Below the pieces are notes generated by a model. The model was not told where the DNA came from and ran no database searches. It saw only the letters and a list, made by a program, of their open reading frames with translations. The position numbers were made by a program, and so were the translations under genes. Source: Acholeplasmataceae bacterium (lineage in GTDB: Bacteria; Bacillota_I; Bacilli_A; Acholeplasmatales; Acholeplasmataceae). Taken from it: DNA of 43,540 nt. Position 1 is the stretch's first letter. Each line of letters opens with the position of its first letter. Shown here piece after piece: positions 1 to 9,352 of the stretch. The DNA is taken from the NCBI GenBank assembly GCA_030656435.1, contig JAUSOA010000098.1:1-43540 (forward strand), written 5' to 3'.

Positions 1-527
1 CGAATGTCGTTGCCATGAATATCTTGAATGACTGCATTCTTGTCTCCCCATATTCTTCTAAATGTAATATTTCTTGCTCCATTGAATGGAACTTCATTGT
101 TAATTTTTAATGTTCTTTCAATAATTGAACTCTTCCCCTCATATGGGTAGTAATTCATGATTAGGTTATAATATCCCGCTTCGGGAACAGAAAAAGACCA
201 TGTCACTGACCCAGCTTCCTGGGTCAGTAGGACATCGTTTTTATTTTCATAAGAATCTAAAACTACTTGATCGCCAGTTATTAAATCATAACTTGCTGCG
301 TGAATTGAAATGTTTTGACCTTGAGGGAAATTTTCCTCATGAAAACCCAGATACTTATAGTAATCTGCAGTATCAAAATACTCCAGATCAGAAACACTAA
401 TTGTTTCCCCTGGTTCACTATTAAAATCTAGATAGTCTTTCTTGTATTTGACAACGATGCTATCAACAATCGCGTAAATCGTGATTGCAAGAACTATCGA
501 AATCGATATGATTGCAAATTTCTTCAA
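1..527 (-). CDS. Exported/membrane-anchored protein, 3'-truncated by the window edge; possibly the N-terminal carbohydrate-binding-like part of a large extracellular protein
   Basis: Hand translation of the minus strand from a TTG start (complement of caa at 525-527) preceded by AGGAG: MKKFAIISISIVLAITIYAIVDSIVVKYKKDYLDFNSEPGETISVSDLEYF...NGARNITFRRIWGDKNAVIQDIHGNDIR, open to base 1. Absent from the ORF track because of the TTG start. Confidence 0.7.
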   Translation of the reverse strand, partial: MKKFAIISISIVLAITIYAIVDSIVVKYKKDYLDFNSEPGETISVSDLEYFDTADYYKYLGFHEENFPQGQNISIHAASYDLITGDQVVLDSYENKNDVLLTQEAGSVTWSFSVPEAGYYNLIMNYYPYEGKSSIIERTLKINNEVPFNGARNITFRRIWGDKNAVIQDIHGNDI

Positions 528-546
528 AGAAAACACTCCTTTTCAT

Positions 547-580
547 ACAATCCCCCCCTTTTTTGTGAAAGGGGGATTGT
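547..580. other. Strong intergenic stem-loop between the SBP gene and the truncated downstream gene
   Basis: ACAATCCCCC (547-556) is perfectly complementary to GGGGGATTGT (571-580). An alternative register, CCCCCTTT/AAAGGGGG, also pairs. No clear U-tract follows on the minus strand. Confidence 0.55.
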
Positions 581-589
581 CAATAATTA

Positions 590-2209
590 TTATCCGTTTA
601 AGTAAGTTTCAAGTGCTGCCTCATATATTGGCTTAATCTGATCCATAACGGTTCTAGCATTTCCTTCACGAATTGCTATATTTGCATTTCTTCTCCAACC
701 ATTTTCGCCGTACGCACTAATGCCTACTGCATTAATAAGGTCTCTATAAACCTTGTCATAAATAGCTAGGTATGCTTCAACATATTTTTCTTGATCGAAT
801 TTAGTCATTAGTGATAATTCAAAGCTTAATTCCATTTGTGCATCTGTTTGCCAAATTTGAAGTTCATTCCAAACCTGGAAGACAAGCGCTTCTTTAGCTG
901 GAGTCATCCCACTAGCAATATGATATACTGCCACACCAGCAACTGGTGAAACATAGTCTCCTGTATAAGTGTTTGATCTTGGGAAGGGTACAAATCCAAG
1001 TTCAAAAGCCAATCCACCCCATCTATTTTCTGCATTCACAAACCATAAATTACCTGGATGCATAGCTACTTTCCCAGCCTGCCATTGTGGACTACCAGCA
1101 TCATATAGAGGACTTAGTTCAAATAAACCCTTCGTATAGAGAGATGATAGAAATGCATAGGTTTCAAGAGCTGGGTTTTGTGCAAATGCAACACGCTTTG
1201 TGGTTGCATTAATCAAGCTTCCGCCATTGAGTGGAATCATGTTTTCTGCATAAAGTGCAACAATACCACCAAGTGCATACTTATCATCGCCTTGAGCAGT
1301 TAATGCTGTTTGTACTTGTGTAGCCCATTGGTCAAATTTAGACCATGTCCACTGTCCTGCTAGGAATAAATCGGTTGGATTATCAACACCAAGACTTGCA
1401 ACGAGTTCAGCATTATAATAAAGTCCTGTGTCTACAGTTAATTTACCTGCACCAAAACCATAAACTTGTTCCTGGAATGATCCAACTTCCTTATAGCTTG
1501 AATGAATATTTGCTCCAGTCGTTGTTAAATACTTATCCACTGGTACAATTGCATCACCCTTAGCAAGAGTTTGAATCCAGTCACTAACTGACCAGTAAAT
1601 GTCGGCCAAATGAGCACCTGCTACTGATGATTGAATAATTGCAGTCACACGGTCTGGACCCCAAGCTGCATTTGAAGGATAAGCGCGATATTCAATTTTA
1701 ACATTGAGACGTTGTTCTACTTCTAATTGTTTTTGTTGTCTTTCAAGTTGTTCAGTACCACTAAAGTTAGCATGGAATGGGTTGACTTCATAAGGAGCAC
1801 CATGCATGATTACGATAGTTGTCGGTGGAATCGGAACACAAATTCCATTCACCTTTTCCTGATTCACAGGACATCCAGCAGCCGTTAACACAGTGATCGT
1901 TCTAGTTACAGATACTAATTTGCCATCACTTCCTGTAACCTTGTATGTCAATATATAATTACCTGCTGAGTTTAAGTTTAATGCACCAGTCACAGTAATA
2001 CTAGATGTGATATCTCCATTCACTGTATCTGTTGCTGTAATACCCGTTAGTGGATCAAATGCATCACCAACAGTAACCGTTGCTGGAGCTATTCCAGTAA
2101 TTGAGGCTGTATTTCCTGTTGGAGCAGTTGGAACGGTATCATCTCCGCCACATGCCACTAATCCGAAAAATAATGCGAACATCAATAAAAACCCTAGGAT
2201 TCTCTTCAT
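590..2209 (-). CDS. ABC transporter extracellular solute-binding lipoprotein with an N-terminal Ig-like (DUF5011-like) domain
   Basis: Lipobox FGLVACGGD; Ig-like segment ITGIAPATVTVGDAFDPLTGITATDTVNGDITSSITV; CPVNQEKVNGIC mini-motif; SBP-like body (MHPGNLWFVNAENRWGGLAFELGFVPFPRS). Confidence 0.75.
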   Translation of the reverse strand: MKRILGFLLMFALFFGLVACGGDDTVPTAPTGNTASITGIAPATVTVGDAFDPLTGITATDTVNGDITSSITVTGALNLNSAGNYILTYKVTGSDGKLVSVTRTITVLTAAGCPVNQEKVNGICVPIPPTTIVIMHGAPYEVNPFHANFSGTEQLERQQKQLEVEQRLNVKIEYRAYPSNAAWGPDRVTAIIQSSVAGAHLADIYWSVSDWIQTLAKGDAIVPVDKYLTTTGANIHSSYKEVGSFQEQVYGFGAGKLTVDTGLYYNAELVASLGVDNPTDLFLAGQWTWSKFDQWATQVQTALTAQGDDKYALGGIVALYAENMIPLNGGSLINATTKRVAFAQNPALETYAFLSSLYTKGLFELSPLYDAGSPQWQAGKVAMHPGNLWFVNAENRWGGLAFELGFVPFPRSNTYTGDYVSPVAGVAVYHIASGMTPAKEALVFQVWNELQIWQTDAQMELSFELSLMTKFDQEKYVEAYLAIYDKVYRDLINAVGISAYGENGWRRNANIAIREGNARTVMDQIKPIYEAALETYLNG

Positions 2210-2374
2210 TCTTTACCCTCTTTTCTTTATTCAAATTGAACAATACTTCTTTGGTTTGTATACTTTAATTATACTATAGTTTTATAGTCCCTTAATACCT
2301 TAACCCTTGTATTTTCACAATTGAAAAATTATTTTCAGTAAAAACTAACTGATTATATCAGTTAAGTCTTGAAA

Positions 2375-2410
2375 GACAAAGCGCCCGATATCTCACGGGC
2401 ACTTTTTTCA
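2375..2410. terminator. Putative (possibly bidirectional) Rho-independent terminator
   Basis: AAAGcGCCCG-atatctca-CGGGCaCTTT hairpin followed by TTTTT on the plus strand, in the gap between two minus-strand genes. Confidence 0.5.
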
Positions 2411-2441
2411 TATCAAGGTTTTTTTGGTATGTGATTATAAC

Positions 2442-4901
2442 TTAGCTTCTTTTTCTAATAATGAAAACTAATGAAGCGCCTAATACTAGGCTTAATGTAA
2501 TAAACATTACGCTACCAATATTAAGTGATGATCCACAACCAGTTTCTGGAATATCAGCTATTGATGCATCAATCATTGCTTGAATTTGTGCTTCAGTATA
2601 GACTTGTGCAGTGATTAAAGCGTTGATTTGTGCTTCAGTAAGTTTACTTGCATTAATTAATGCTTGAATTTGAGCTTGAGTAAGCACTTGAGCATCTAAT
2701 AAAGCTTGTACTTCTGCTTGTGTTAATTTTGGAGCAACGACTGTAACTTGGAAACTTTGAACAGTTGCATTACCTGCTTTGTCTTCAACAGTAACTTCAA
2801 CAGTATAAGTACCAGGAACTAAAGTCATTCCACCATTGTTTGAAACATACATAGATAGATCAGCAATACTGTCATTGTAATCAAATGCTACAACGTTAGC
2901 AAGAATTGCTTGGTTAACAGTTGAGAAGGCATTTGCTTCAACCTTATAATTGTTATTAACAACCATCAGTTTTGGAGCAGTTACATCATCAACAGTTAAT
3001 GTGTAAGAAGCTGGAGTAACGATGTCATAATTGAAATCTGGATAACCAACTGTTAATGCAATTGTGTCACCAAACGCTAAGTTAGCAGCTCTTAATACTG
3101 GAGCATGAACACTACCATGTGCAGTAAGAACGTATTCACCTGGAGCTAGTGTTAATGCAGCTTTCCAAGCAAGGAAAGTAGCTTCAGATCCTACGATTGT
3201 GCCTGTAGAAGTTGTATAATTCCAATTGTATCTGTCATATCTTTCCTTCATTGTACCATCAGCAGCAACAACAACGATAAGTGATCCATAACCTGTTAAT
3301 GCTGGTGTGAAATGCTCAAGATCAGTAAATACTGCAAGTGAAGGATGTGTTGTAACATCAATGTCTGCATTATATGAGGTTTGCTCATTAAAGTTAACTG
3401 TAGTTACACCCTTGAATACAACTTTGGATTGTACGCCTGGGAAATGTACATGGTGTGTAAATGATAATCCAATTTGGTAAACACCTGGAAGTGGGCTGTA
3501 TTGATTGAAGTTATTTGGTAATGTGACTTGAATTGAACTTGTCTTACTATTTCCATAACCATCATCAGCAGTGATTCCTTGTAAAACATTGACATATACG
3601 CCTTCATTGACATATCTGTTTGCTACGCCAGCAAATTTAGGAGGCATAACCCCGATAACGATATCAGCTGTAACTTCAGTGACATCTTCTTCTGGAGTTT
3701 CTGCTCTATAAACTGCTTTATAGCCACTACCAAACACGCTTGAGTCAATTTTAGTGACTGGGCCGCTTGCTGTGTAGGAATTCGCGACTGAATTATAAGT
3801 AAACGTTATTGTTTCTAGAACGACTTCATCTTGAACAATGTCTACTTCGTAGTTAAGCTTATCAGTCTTGTTGATAATCTTACCATTCGTATCAAACATG
3901 TTAATCCATGAAGCTGATACTGTATTGCTTAAATCAAATACGCTATTGTAGTTAACAACGATGTTGATTCCTGGAGTTACTAAGTCATTGTCAAGAGCAG
4001 TTAATCCAGCAAATGTAGCAGGTTGTGGAGTATAAACTGTCTTAAATGGAGCAACAGTATTGTCTAACATAGCAGTTGGTAAACTTTGGATAAAGTCTGT
4101 AGTTTTTTGGTTTAATGTGCCTCTATCGTTTGTACCAAAAGTTACAAGAGTCCAACCTGCAGGAATTGTTACAAGATTTGGATTACCAGGAATAATTGTT
4201 GACCATTTGGTAACATCTGTTTCAACAGCTGTATCAACATCAGCATTAGTCCAAGTCAAGCTCTTAAGTGGCTCAATTTTATATCCCTTTGGATCTGCAC
4301 TATCTAAAACCATTCTGATTGGAGATAATCTTGTTGTTACTGGTTTTTCATTAGCTGGAGCTGCAATGAAAGCATCCTTTTCTGCTGTAGTTGCCATTCT
4401 CCAATTTGCATTCGCTGGAGTTGCATCACTACCAGTGTTAAAAATGTAATATGTTAGGAAGTGGTCTTCAAACATTTGAAGTTTTCCAGCAGCATCGAAG
4501 TATGCATACATTCTATGCACAACAGTAGTTAAATCTGTACGAGCACTTGTAGTTGTTAAAACAACCGCTTCATCCGTATCATTGATGTTCAATGAAGCGA
4601 ATGCGTTCCATGATAATACTGGCATTTCAAGTGCACTTATAAATCCATCCGAGTTTGCATCATTAAATTCGGTAACATATCTAGCACCACCTCTAACGAC
4701 GTGATAACGGTGACCGTAATATTCAAAGTCCCAATTTGAGTCACCAAGTTTGGTCTGTGTACATGCATTTGTGCCTTCTAAACATGCAATTTGATTGTAT
4801 GGATACAGATCAACTAAATCGCCTTCAGCAGCTTGCGCACTTGACATAAAGCCTAGTGCTACAGTAAAGCCTAGCAATAAAACTAAAATTAATTTTTTCA
4901 A
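2442..4901 (-). CDS. Large secreted surface protein with Ig-like modules, four 14-residue helical repeats and a C-terminal Cys-Gly-TM-basic tail
   Basis: Likely TTG start at 4901 after GGAGGAAATGAA, giving LKKLILVLLLGFTVALGFMSSAQA signal peptide; C-terminus PETGCGSSLNIGSVMFITLSLVLGASLVFIIRKRS. The ORF-track start at 4967 adds an implausible N-terminal extension. Confidence 0.75.
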   Translation of the reverse strand: MKKLILVLLLGFTVALGFMSSAQAAEGDLVDLYPYNQIACLEGTNACTQTKLGDSNWDFEYYGHRYHVVRGGARYVTEFNDANSDGFISALEMPVLSWNAFASLNINDTDEAVVLTTTSARTDLTTVVHRMYAYFDAAGKLQMFEDHFLTYYIFNTGSDATPANANWRMATTAEKDAFIAAPANEKPVTTRLSPIRMVLDSADPKGYKIEPLKSLTWTNADVDTAVETDVTKWSTIIPGNPNLVTIPAGWTLVTFGTNDRGTLNQKTTDFIQSLPTAMLDNTVAPFKTVYTPQPATFAGLTALDNDLVTPGINIVVNYNSVFDLSNTVSASWINMFDTNGKIINKTDKLNYEVDIVQDEVVLETITFTYNSVANSYTASGPVTKIDSSVFGSGYKAVYRAETPEEDVTEVTADIVIGVMPPKFAGVANRYVNEGVYVNVLQGITADDGYGNSKTSSIQVTLPNNFNQYSPLPGVYQIGLSFTHHVHFPGVQSKVVFKGVTTVNFNEQTSYNADIDVTTHPSLAVFTDLEHFTPALTGYGSLIVVVAADGTMKERYDRYNWNYTTSTGTIVGSEATFLAWKAALTLAPGEYVLTAHGSVHAPVLRAANLAFGDTIALTVGYPDFNYDIVTPASYTLTVDDVTAPKLMVVNNNYKVEANAFSTVNQAILANVVAFDYNDSIADLSMYVSNNGGMTLVPGTYTVEVTVEDKAGNATVQSFQVTVVAPKLTQAEVQALLDAQVLTQAQIQALINASKLTEAQINALITAQVYTEAQIQAMIDASIADIPETGCGSSLNIGSVMFITLSLVLGASLVFIIRKRS
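2559..2726 (-). repeat. Four tandem 42-bp / 14-aa repeats encoding LTxAQIQALIxAx
   Basis: LTQAEVQALLDAQV / LTQAQIQALINASK / LTEAQINALITAQV / YTEAQIQAMIDASI, contiguous, just before the C-terminal tail. Confidence 0.9.
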
Positions 4902-4951
4902 TTCATTTCCTCCTATTTTTTGGTTCCATTTGTAAGGTATTTTATATCCGA

Positions 4952-4966
4952 TTGAAAGCGCTGTCA
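4952..4966. promoter_or_regulatory. Candidate cre (catabolite-responsive element)
   Basis: TTGAAAGCGCTGTCA matches WTGNAANCGNWNNCW at every position. It lies just downstream of a candidate minus-strand -10 (TATTAT, 4984-4979) and upstream of the TTG start at 4901. Confidence 0.65.
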
Positions 4967-5040
4967 ATTACCTTCGGTATAATAACCTATCAAATGCCCC
5001 GTTTTTACACATTGTGATTTTTTTTTTCAGTTTCGCCCTA

Positions 5041-8000
5041 TTAATGGACTGTTCCTGGTAAGTAAGTGAAGAAAGTTCTAGATGTGGAAATACCGCCATC
5101 TGTTACTGTAATTGTGTAGCTAACAGTCATTGGACGGTCTGGCATTTGAATGACTCTACCTGTTTGGTCTACATATTCAGGATTGTTAGATTCGAATAAA
5201 ATCGTGCGATCTCCTTGTGCATGTCTAACTGCAAACTCTGCATCAGCCATTGCCTGGAAGGTTGGAACCATTCCACCTCTTAGCATGCCCTGTGGACACC
5301 ATTTCCCTGAGAAGTCTTGATGGAATTTAATATGTGATCTTGGAAGATTGTATCTAAATAGTATGTCAGCAGAAAGCTTAGCTGTTCTTTGGAATGTTAA
5401 ATACATGTCTTCATCCTGTGCAACTGACATTTCAATTCCTATACCATTTCTATTTCCTCCACCAAGATAGGTAAGACTAGTTCCTGGAAGTGATGAACCA
5501 TCACCAGCGTGATAAGCGATTTCATTTTCAGGTACATGTTGATAGGTAACTCTAGCATCATTTGTGTAATGCCATGAAACATTGAGTACAGTTCCCGCCT
5601 GTGCAGCGTTCCACAAATAGTTAGCGTGTGATAGCGCGCCAGCTCCTGGAGATGTGTTCGCTGTTTCATGAACTACTACCCAATAAACATTTTGTGGGTT
5701 ATAGGTAGTGATACCATCTGGATGTGCAGGCTTTAAAATACCTGGACGAATCCCTGAACTAATTGGTAGCATCTTGGATAGGTTAACATCGATATTTTGG
5801 AATAAATATTTAGAAACACTATCGTATCTGATCTCTGTATAGTTGAAGGTGACTCCATACTGTAGCCATTGACGTTCGTTTGAATAGGCAACTTGATAGG
5901 TCGTTAATAAATCTAGTAAGTTATTATTGTCAAGTGCTGAATATATACTCATCGTGTAGGATGTTTGTACACTTGGATCATCTTTAAGTGATGCTGTAAA
6001 TGTGACCTCTCCAGCTGCTAAAGTTGTAACTAGACCTACTTCATTGATTGTTGCAATCAATTGGTTAGATGATACAAATTCGACCTCTGCATTTGAAATA
6101 TTGAATGGATATGGAGATGCAGTTAGCGTTAGGGTATCTCCTACGATTAAATCATTGGTTTCATATGAGGGTTTGAGTTCAATTCCTGGAGTTGTTGTGA
6201 CGGTAATTGTGATGGTAACATTAATATTTATATCCACTGTTGAGCGTAGAGTCAGTGTAACAACTCCACTCTTTTGTGGTGACAACAAACCAGATACTGT
6301 ATTCACTAACATTATTCCTGGATCACCAGTAATCCATCTAACGCGGTCTGTTACGAGTTCCATAGGAAGTATTTCATAGGTAAAGGTATGATTATCCCCT
6401 AAAATAATTTCAGAAATAGGATTGGTAATAATAAATGTCACTGGTAGGTTTTTATTATAGTTTGCTTCTAAGACAATATCTGTCTTCGCTTGATATGCTC
6501 CTCTTAGATAATAAGAATCAATTCCAGGGAATAGTGAAGGATTTACCTCATCTTGACCCCAGTGGTTTAGTGTGAAGTCCACTGTTGAATTGGTTTGAGA
6601 CTTTGCAGCATATAATGTTGAATTGGTTACTGAATTGAATCTTGCATAGGCTAAGATATTCTTTTCTGCACCTGAATATTTTTTATTGATTTCAATTCCA
6701 ACTGTAGCTTGGTTTATGGTATTTCTTGAGACAATGACCTCTGTTATATCATCATATTCAGAAACAGCATTAACCTTAATCGCTTGATGGACATTGGTTA
6801 TCGTATTCTTTTCAACAAGTATAGTTCCACCTAAATAGTCTTCAATAACAATCGCATCCGTATTTAGATTTGTAATTGTATTCGATGCAATGGTTACTCC
6901 TGTCGCCTTCTCTATATTTAGGAAAGCATTTCCAGATAGAGTTAAATCAACTGCTTGATTATTTTTGAACGTAAATGAACTCATTCCAGTATTAGAAAAT
7001 ACTCTTGAATTTTGAATAAAGCTAAATCCATCAATTGTTGTGTGATCACCTTTAACTTCGATGGTGCCATTGATGGTTGCTGCAGTCACTGATTTTAAGG
7101 TTAAGTGATGGATATCCATGACGATATTTTCTGCATAGGTTCCAGCATAGACAAGGACTGTTGCATGATTAGTTGCTACATCTAAAGCATCATTGATACT
7201 AGCAAATAAATCGATACCAAACTCGAATTCAACACCTAGGTAGGTGACTGAATCTCCTAAGATTTTAGATTCATCAACTAATAGATAATTGATAACTTCA
7301 AGTGTGAATGTATCCTTGATTGAATCATCATATAGTGAAGTAGCAGTAATCGTAATTGTACCTGGTTTAATTGCGTTAATTAAGCCATTTTCATCGATTG
7401 TAGCTACTTCTTCATTACTGCTTTCCCAAGAAACAAATGCATAGGAAACATCAGGAGAAACACTAATAGATAATGCTTTTTCTGATCCTACGTTTAACTT
7501 AGCATCACCAGTAATCATAATCGATTGCGTTAGGTTATAAACTTTAACTGTAACCTCTTCAAAAACATCTAAGTCGTAGCTTGAGCGGATGATGACTTTG
7601 ACATCACCTTGGCCAACAGCTGTAACTACTCCCGCACTATCGACTGTTGCAATTAAAGTATCACTTGATTCATAGGTAACATCCGCATTACTTTGTAGTG
7701 AGATTTGTTTAGTTGCTCCAATCCAAAGTGATTCTTCTAATGTATTGACTTCGAGTGTAACAATTTTTCTAACATCGATTTCTACAGTTACAGAAAGACT
7801 TGGCTCTTTAACGGATTGAATCGTTAAATTTGCTTTACCTTCAGCAACCCCAGTAATCAATCCTGACTGGTCTACTGTAAAAACATTTTGGTTCGCTGAA
7901 GTCAATGTCACCGTATCATTGGCTGTAAAAACCACTTGCTTAGACTCACCAACCTTGACTGCGACTGCAGTAGAGGGTACTGTAAGTGTATAATTTTTAC

Positions 8001-8301
8001 TCACCTTAACGGTTATCGTAACCTTAATTTCAGGGTCATCCTTAGAGCTCACAACGACTGTAGTTTCACCTTCAGCAACTGCGGTTACTAATCCTGAAGA
8101 ACTTACAGTGATGATTGATAAATTCTTAGATTCAAAGTTGACTCCCTTAGCGTCATTGGTATCAAAATCAATTTGATAGGTTCCCCCTTCAATCATTTCA
8201 ATATCCAAATCTTCAATACTAAGTGTTATATCGGTGCCGCATGCAACTAGGCTGATGACGATAATGCCGATTGCAATCACACCAAATATTCTTTTAAACA
8301 T
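5041..8301 (-). CDS. Lipoprotein N-acetylmuramoyl-L-alanine amidase (amidase_2) with BIG2 domains and an internal parallel beta-helix region
   Basis: Lipobox VISLVACGTD; about six BIG2-like modules (SSNEEVATIDENGLINAIKPGTITITATS); beta-helix-like repeats (TIASNTITNLNTDAIVIEDY); amidase_2 features VVVHETANTSPGAGALSHANYLWNAA, WHYTND and HQDFSGKWCPQG. Likely ATG at 8301 after GGGAGG. Confidence 0.85.
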   Translation of the reverse strand: MFKRIFGVIAIGIIVISLVACGTDITLSIEDLDIEMIEGGTYQIDFDTNDAKGVNFESKNLSIITVSSSGLVTAVAEGETTVVVSSKDDPEIKVTITVKVSKNYTLTVPSTAVAVKVGESKQVVFTANDTVTLTSANQNVFTVDQSGLITGVAEGKANLTIQSVKEPSLSVTVEIDVRKIVTLEVNTLEESLWIGATKQISLQSNADVTYESSDTLIATVDSAGVVTAVGQGDVKVIIRSSYDLDVFEEVTVKVYNLTQSIMITGDAKLNVGSEKALSISVSPDVSYAFVSWESSNEEVATIDENGLINAIKPGTITITATSLYDDSIKDTFTLEVINYLLVDESKILGDSVTYLGVEFEFGIDLFASINDALDVATNHATVLVYAGTYAENIVMDIHHLTLKSVTAATINGTIEVKGDHTTIDGFSFIQNSRVFSNTGMSSFTFKNNQAVDLTLSGNAFLNIEKATGVTIASNTITNLNTDAIVIEDYLGGTILVEKNTITNVHQAIKVNAVSEYDDITEVIVSRNTINQATVGIEINKKYSGAEKNILAYARFNSVTNSTLYAAKSQTNSTVDFTLNHWGQDEVNPSLFPGIDSYYLRGAYQAKTDIVLEANYNKNLPVTFIITNPISEIILGDNHTFTYEILPMELVTDRVRWITGDPGIMLVNTVSGLLSPQKSGVVTLTLRSTVDININVTITITVTTTPGIELKPSYETNDLIVGDTLTLTASPYPFNISNAEVEFVSSNQLIATINEVGLVTTLAAGEVTFTASLKDDPSVQTSYTMSIYSALDNNNLLDLLTTYQVAYSNERQWLQYGVTFNYTEIRYDSVSKYLFQNIDVNLSKMLPISSGIRPGILKPAHPDGITTYNPQNVYWVVVHETANTSPGAGALSHANYLWNAAQAGTVLNVSWHYTNDARVTYQHVPENEIAYHAGDGSSLPGTSLTYLGGGNRNGIGIEMSVAQDEDMYLTFQRTAKLSADILFRYNLPRSHIKFHQDFSGKWCPQGMLRGGMVPTFQAMADAEFAVRHAQGDRTILFESNNPEYVDQTGRVIQMPDRPMTVSYTITVTDGGISTSRTFFTYLPGTVH

Positions 8302-9352
8302 GTTTGTTTTCCTCCCATTCACTAAAAATCATATTTCCTATTTTATTTCTAAGCTTAATGATTTGATTCATATCTCTTCTTGGATGTACTGCATTACTCA
8401 GTAATACAAACCCAAGTTGATTCTTTTTGTCGATAAACATATTACATCCTGTAAAGCCTGTATGAATAATTGAATCATATAAAGATAGCTTATCTCCAGC
8501 TGAACTTCCCTTTTGAGGTTTATCCCACCCAAGTGCTCTTGTTAGGATATCGTTATTTAAATTGGGTTTTTCTTCTCTTAAAGGAAATAGTTCATCTAAG
8601 TATTTGGTATTTAGTACGAATTTGTTTTGTAGGACTGCTAATATAAATTTTGAGATATCTTTGGCTGTAGAAAAAAGTCCTGCATGTCCTGCCTCGCCAC
8701 CTAAGGCAAATGACTTTTCATCATGAACAATACCTTGGAGCATACCGTGATAAACATCATCTGCTCTAAACTCTGTAGGTGCGCATCTTTCTCTATTCGG
8801 ATGATAGCTTGTATCATTCATCTCTAGAGGTCTAAAGATCATTAAGGATGAGTAGGTATCTAAGCTCATTTTGGTTAATGATTCAATAATCCATCCTAAT
8901 AAGATAAATCCGATATCGGAATAAACAATATTTTTCCCGGTTGAATAGATTAGCTCCATTTCATAAACTCTATTTAAAACTTCATCTTTCCCTTTTAATC
9001 TAGATGCTCTTGATATATCTGCTGGAAGTCCAGAAGTATGTGTGAGTAGATGATAAATCGTGATCTCCTTATGCTTAAATTCAGGTAGTATTGATGATAC
9101 CCTTGTATCTAGAGATAACCGTCCATTTTCAATAAGTTTCATCACCATGGTTGTCGTACTGATCACCTTGGTTAATGATGCAACATCATATATTTCATTC
9201 CCTTGATTCATTATTTTCTCAGGAATTAAGCTTTTATAGCCTACAAAGTCGCAAAACACTTCCCCGTTTCCATGAACTATACAATAGGATGCACCAGGGA
9301 ATAGGTTTTCTTCGACACCTCTTTTTAATAATTCTTTAATCTCGCTATACAT
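8294..9352 (-). CDS. Beta-lactamase-fold serine hydrolase (class C/esterase type), predicted cytoplasmic
   Basis: SLTK (SxxK) motif in DVASLTKVISTTTMVMKL; THTSGLP; YSDIGFILLGWIIE; no signal peptide. Confidence 0.85.
   Translation of the reverse strand: MYSEIKELLKRGVEENLFPGASYCIVHGNGEVFCDFVGYKSLIPEKIMNQGNEIYDVASLTKVISTTTMVMKLIENGRLSLDTRVSSILPEFKHKEITIYHLLTHTSGLPADISRASRLKGKDEVLNRVYEMELIYSTGKNIVYSDIGFILLGWIIESLTKMSLDTYSSLMIFRPLEMNDTSYHPNRERCAPTEFRADDVYHGMLQGIVHDEKSFALGGEAGHAGLFSTAKDISKFILAVLQNKFVLNTKYLDELFPLREEKPNLNNDILTRALGWDKPQKGSSAGDKLSLYDSIIHTGFTGCNMFIDKKNQLGFVLLSNAVHPRRDMNQIIKLRNKIGNMIFSEWEENKHV

Noticed and set aside
200-400. Plus-strand 66-aa ORF
   Set aside because: Antisense to the TTG-started coding frame at 1-527; no RBS or recognisable domain.
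2559-2726. Regular tandem repeat considered as a CRISPR or intergenic satellite
   Set aside because: In frame, no spacers, imperfect at DNA level; clearly a protein repeat.
4060-4449. Plus-strand 129-aa ORF
   Set aside because: Antisense shadow of the 2442-4901 surface-protein gene; low-complexity composition mirrors the sense frame.
6002-6379. Plus-strand 125-aa ORF
   Set aside because: Antisense shadow inside the BIG2-rich amidase gene.
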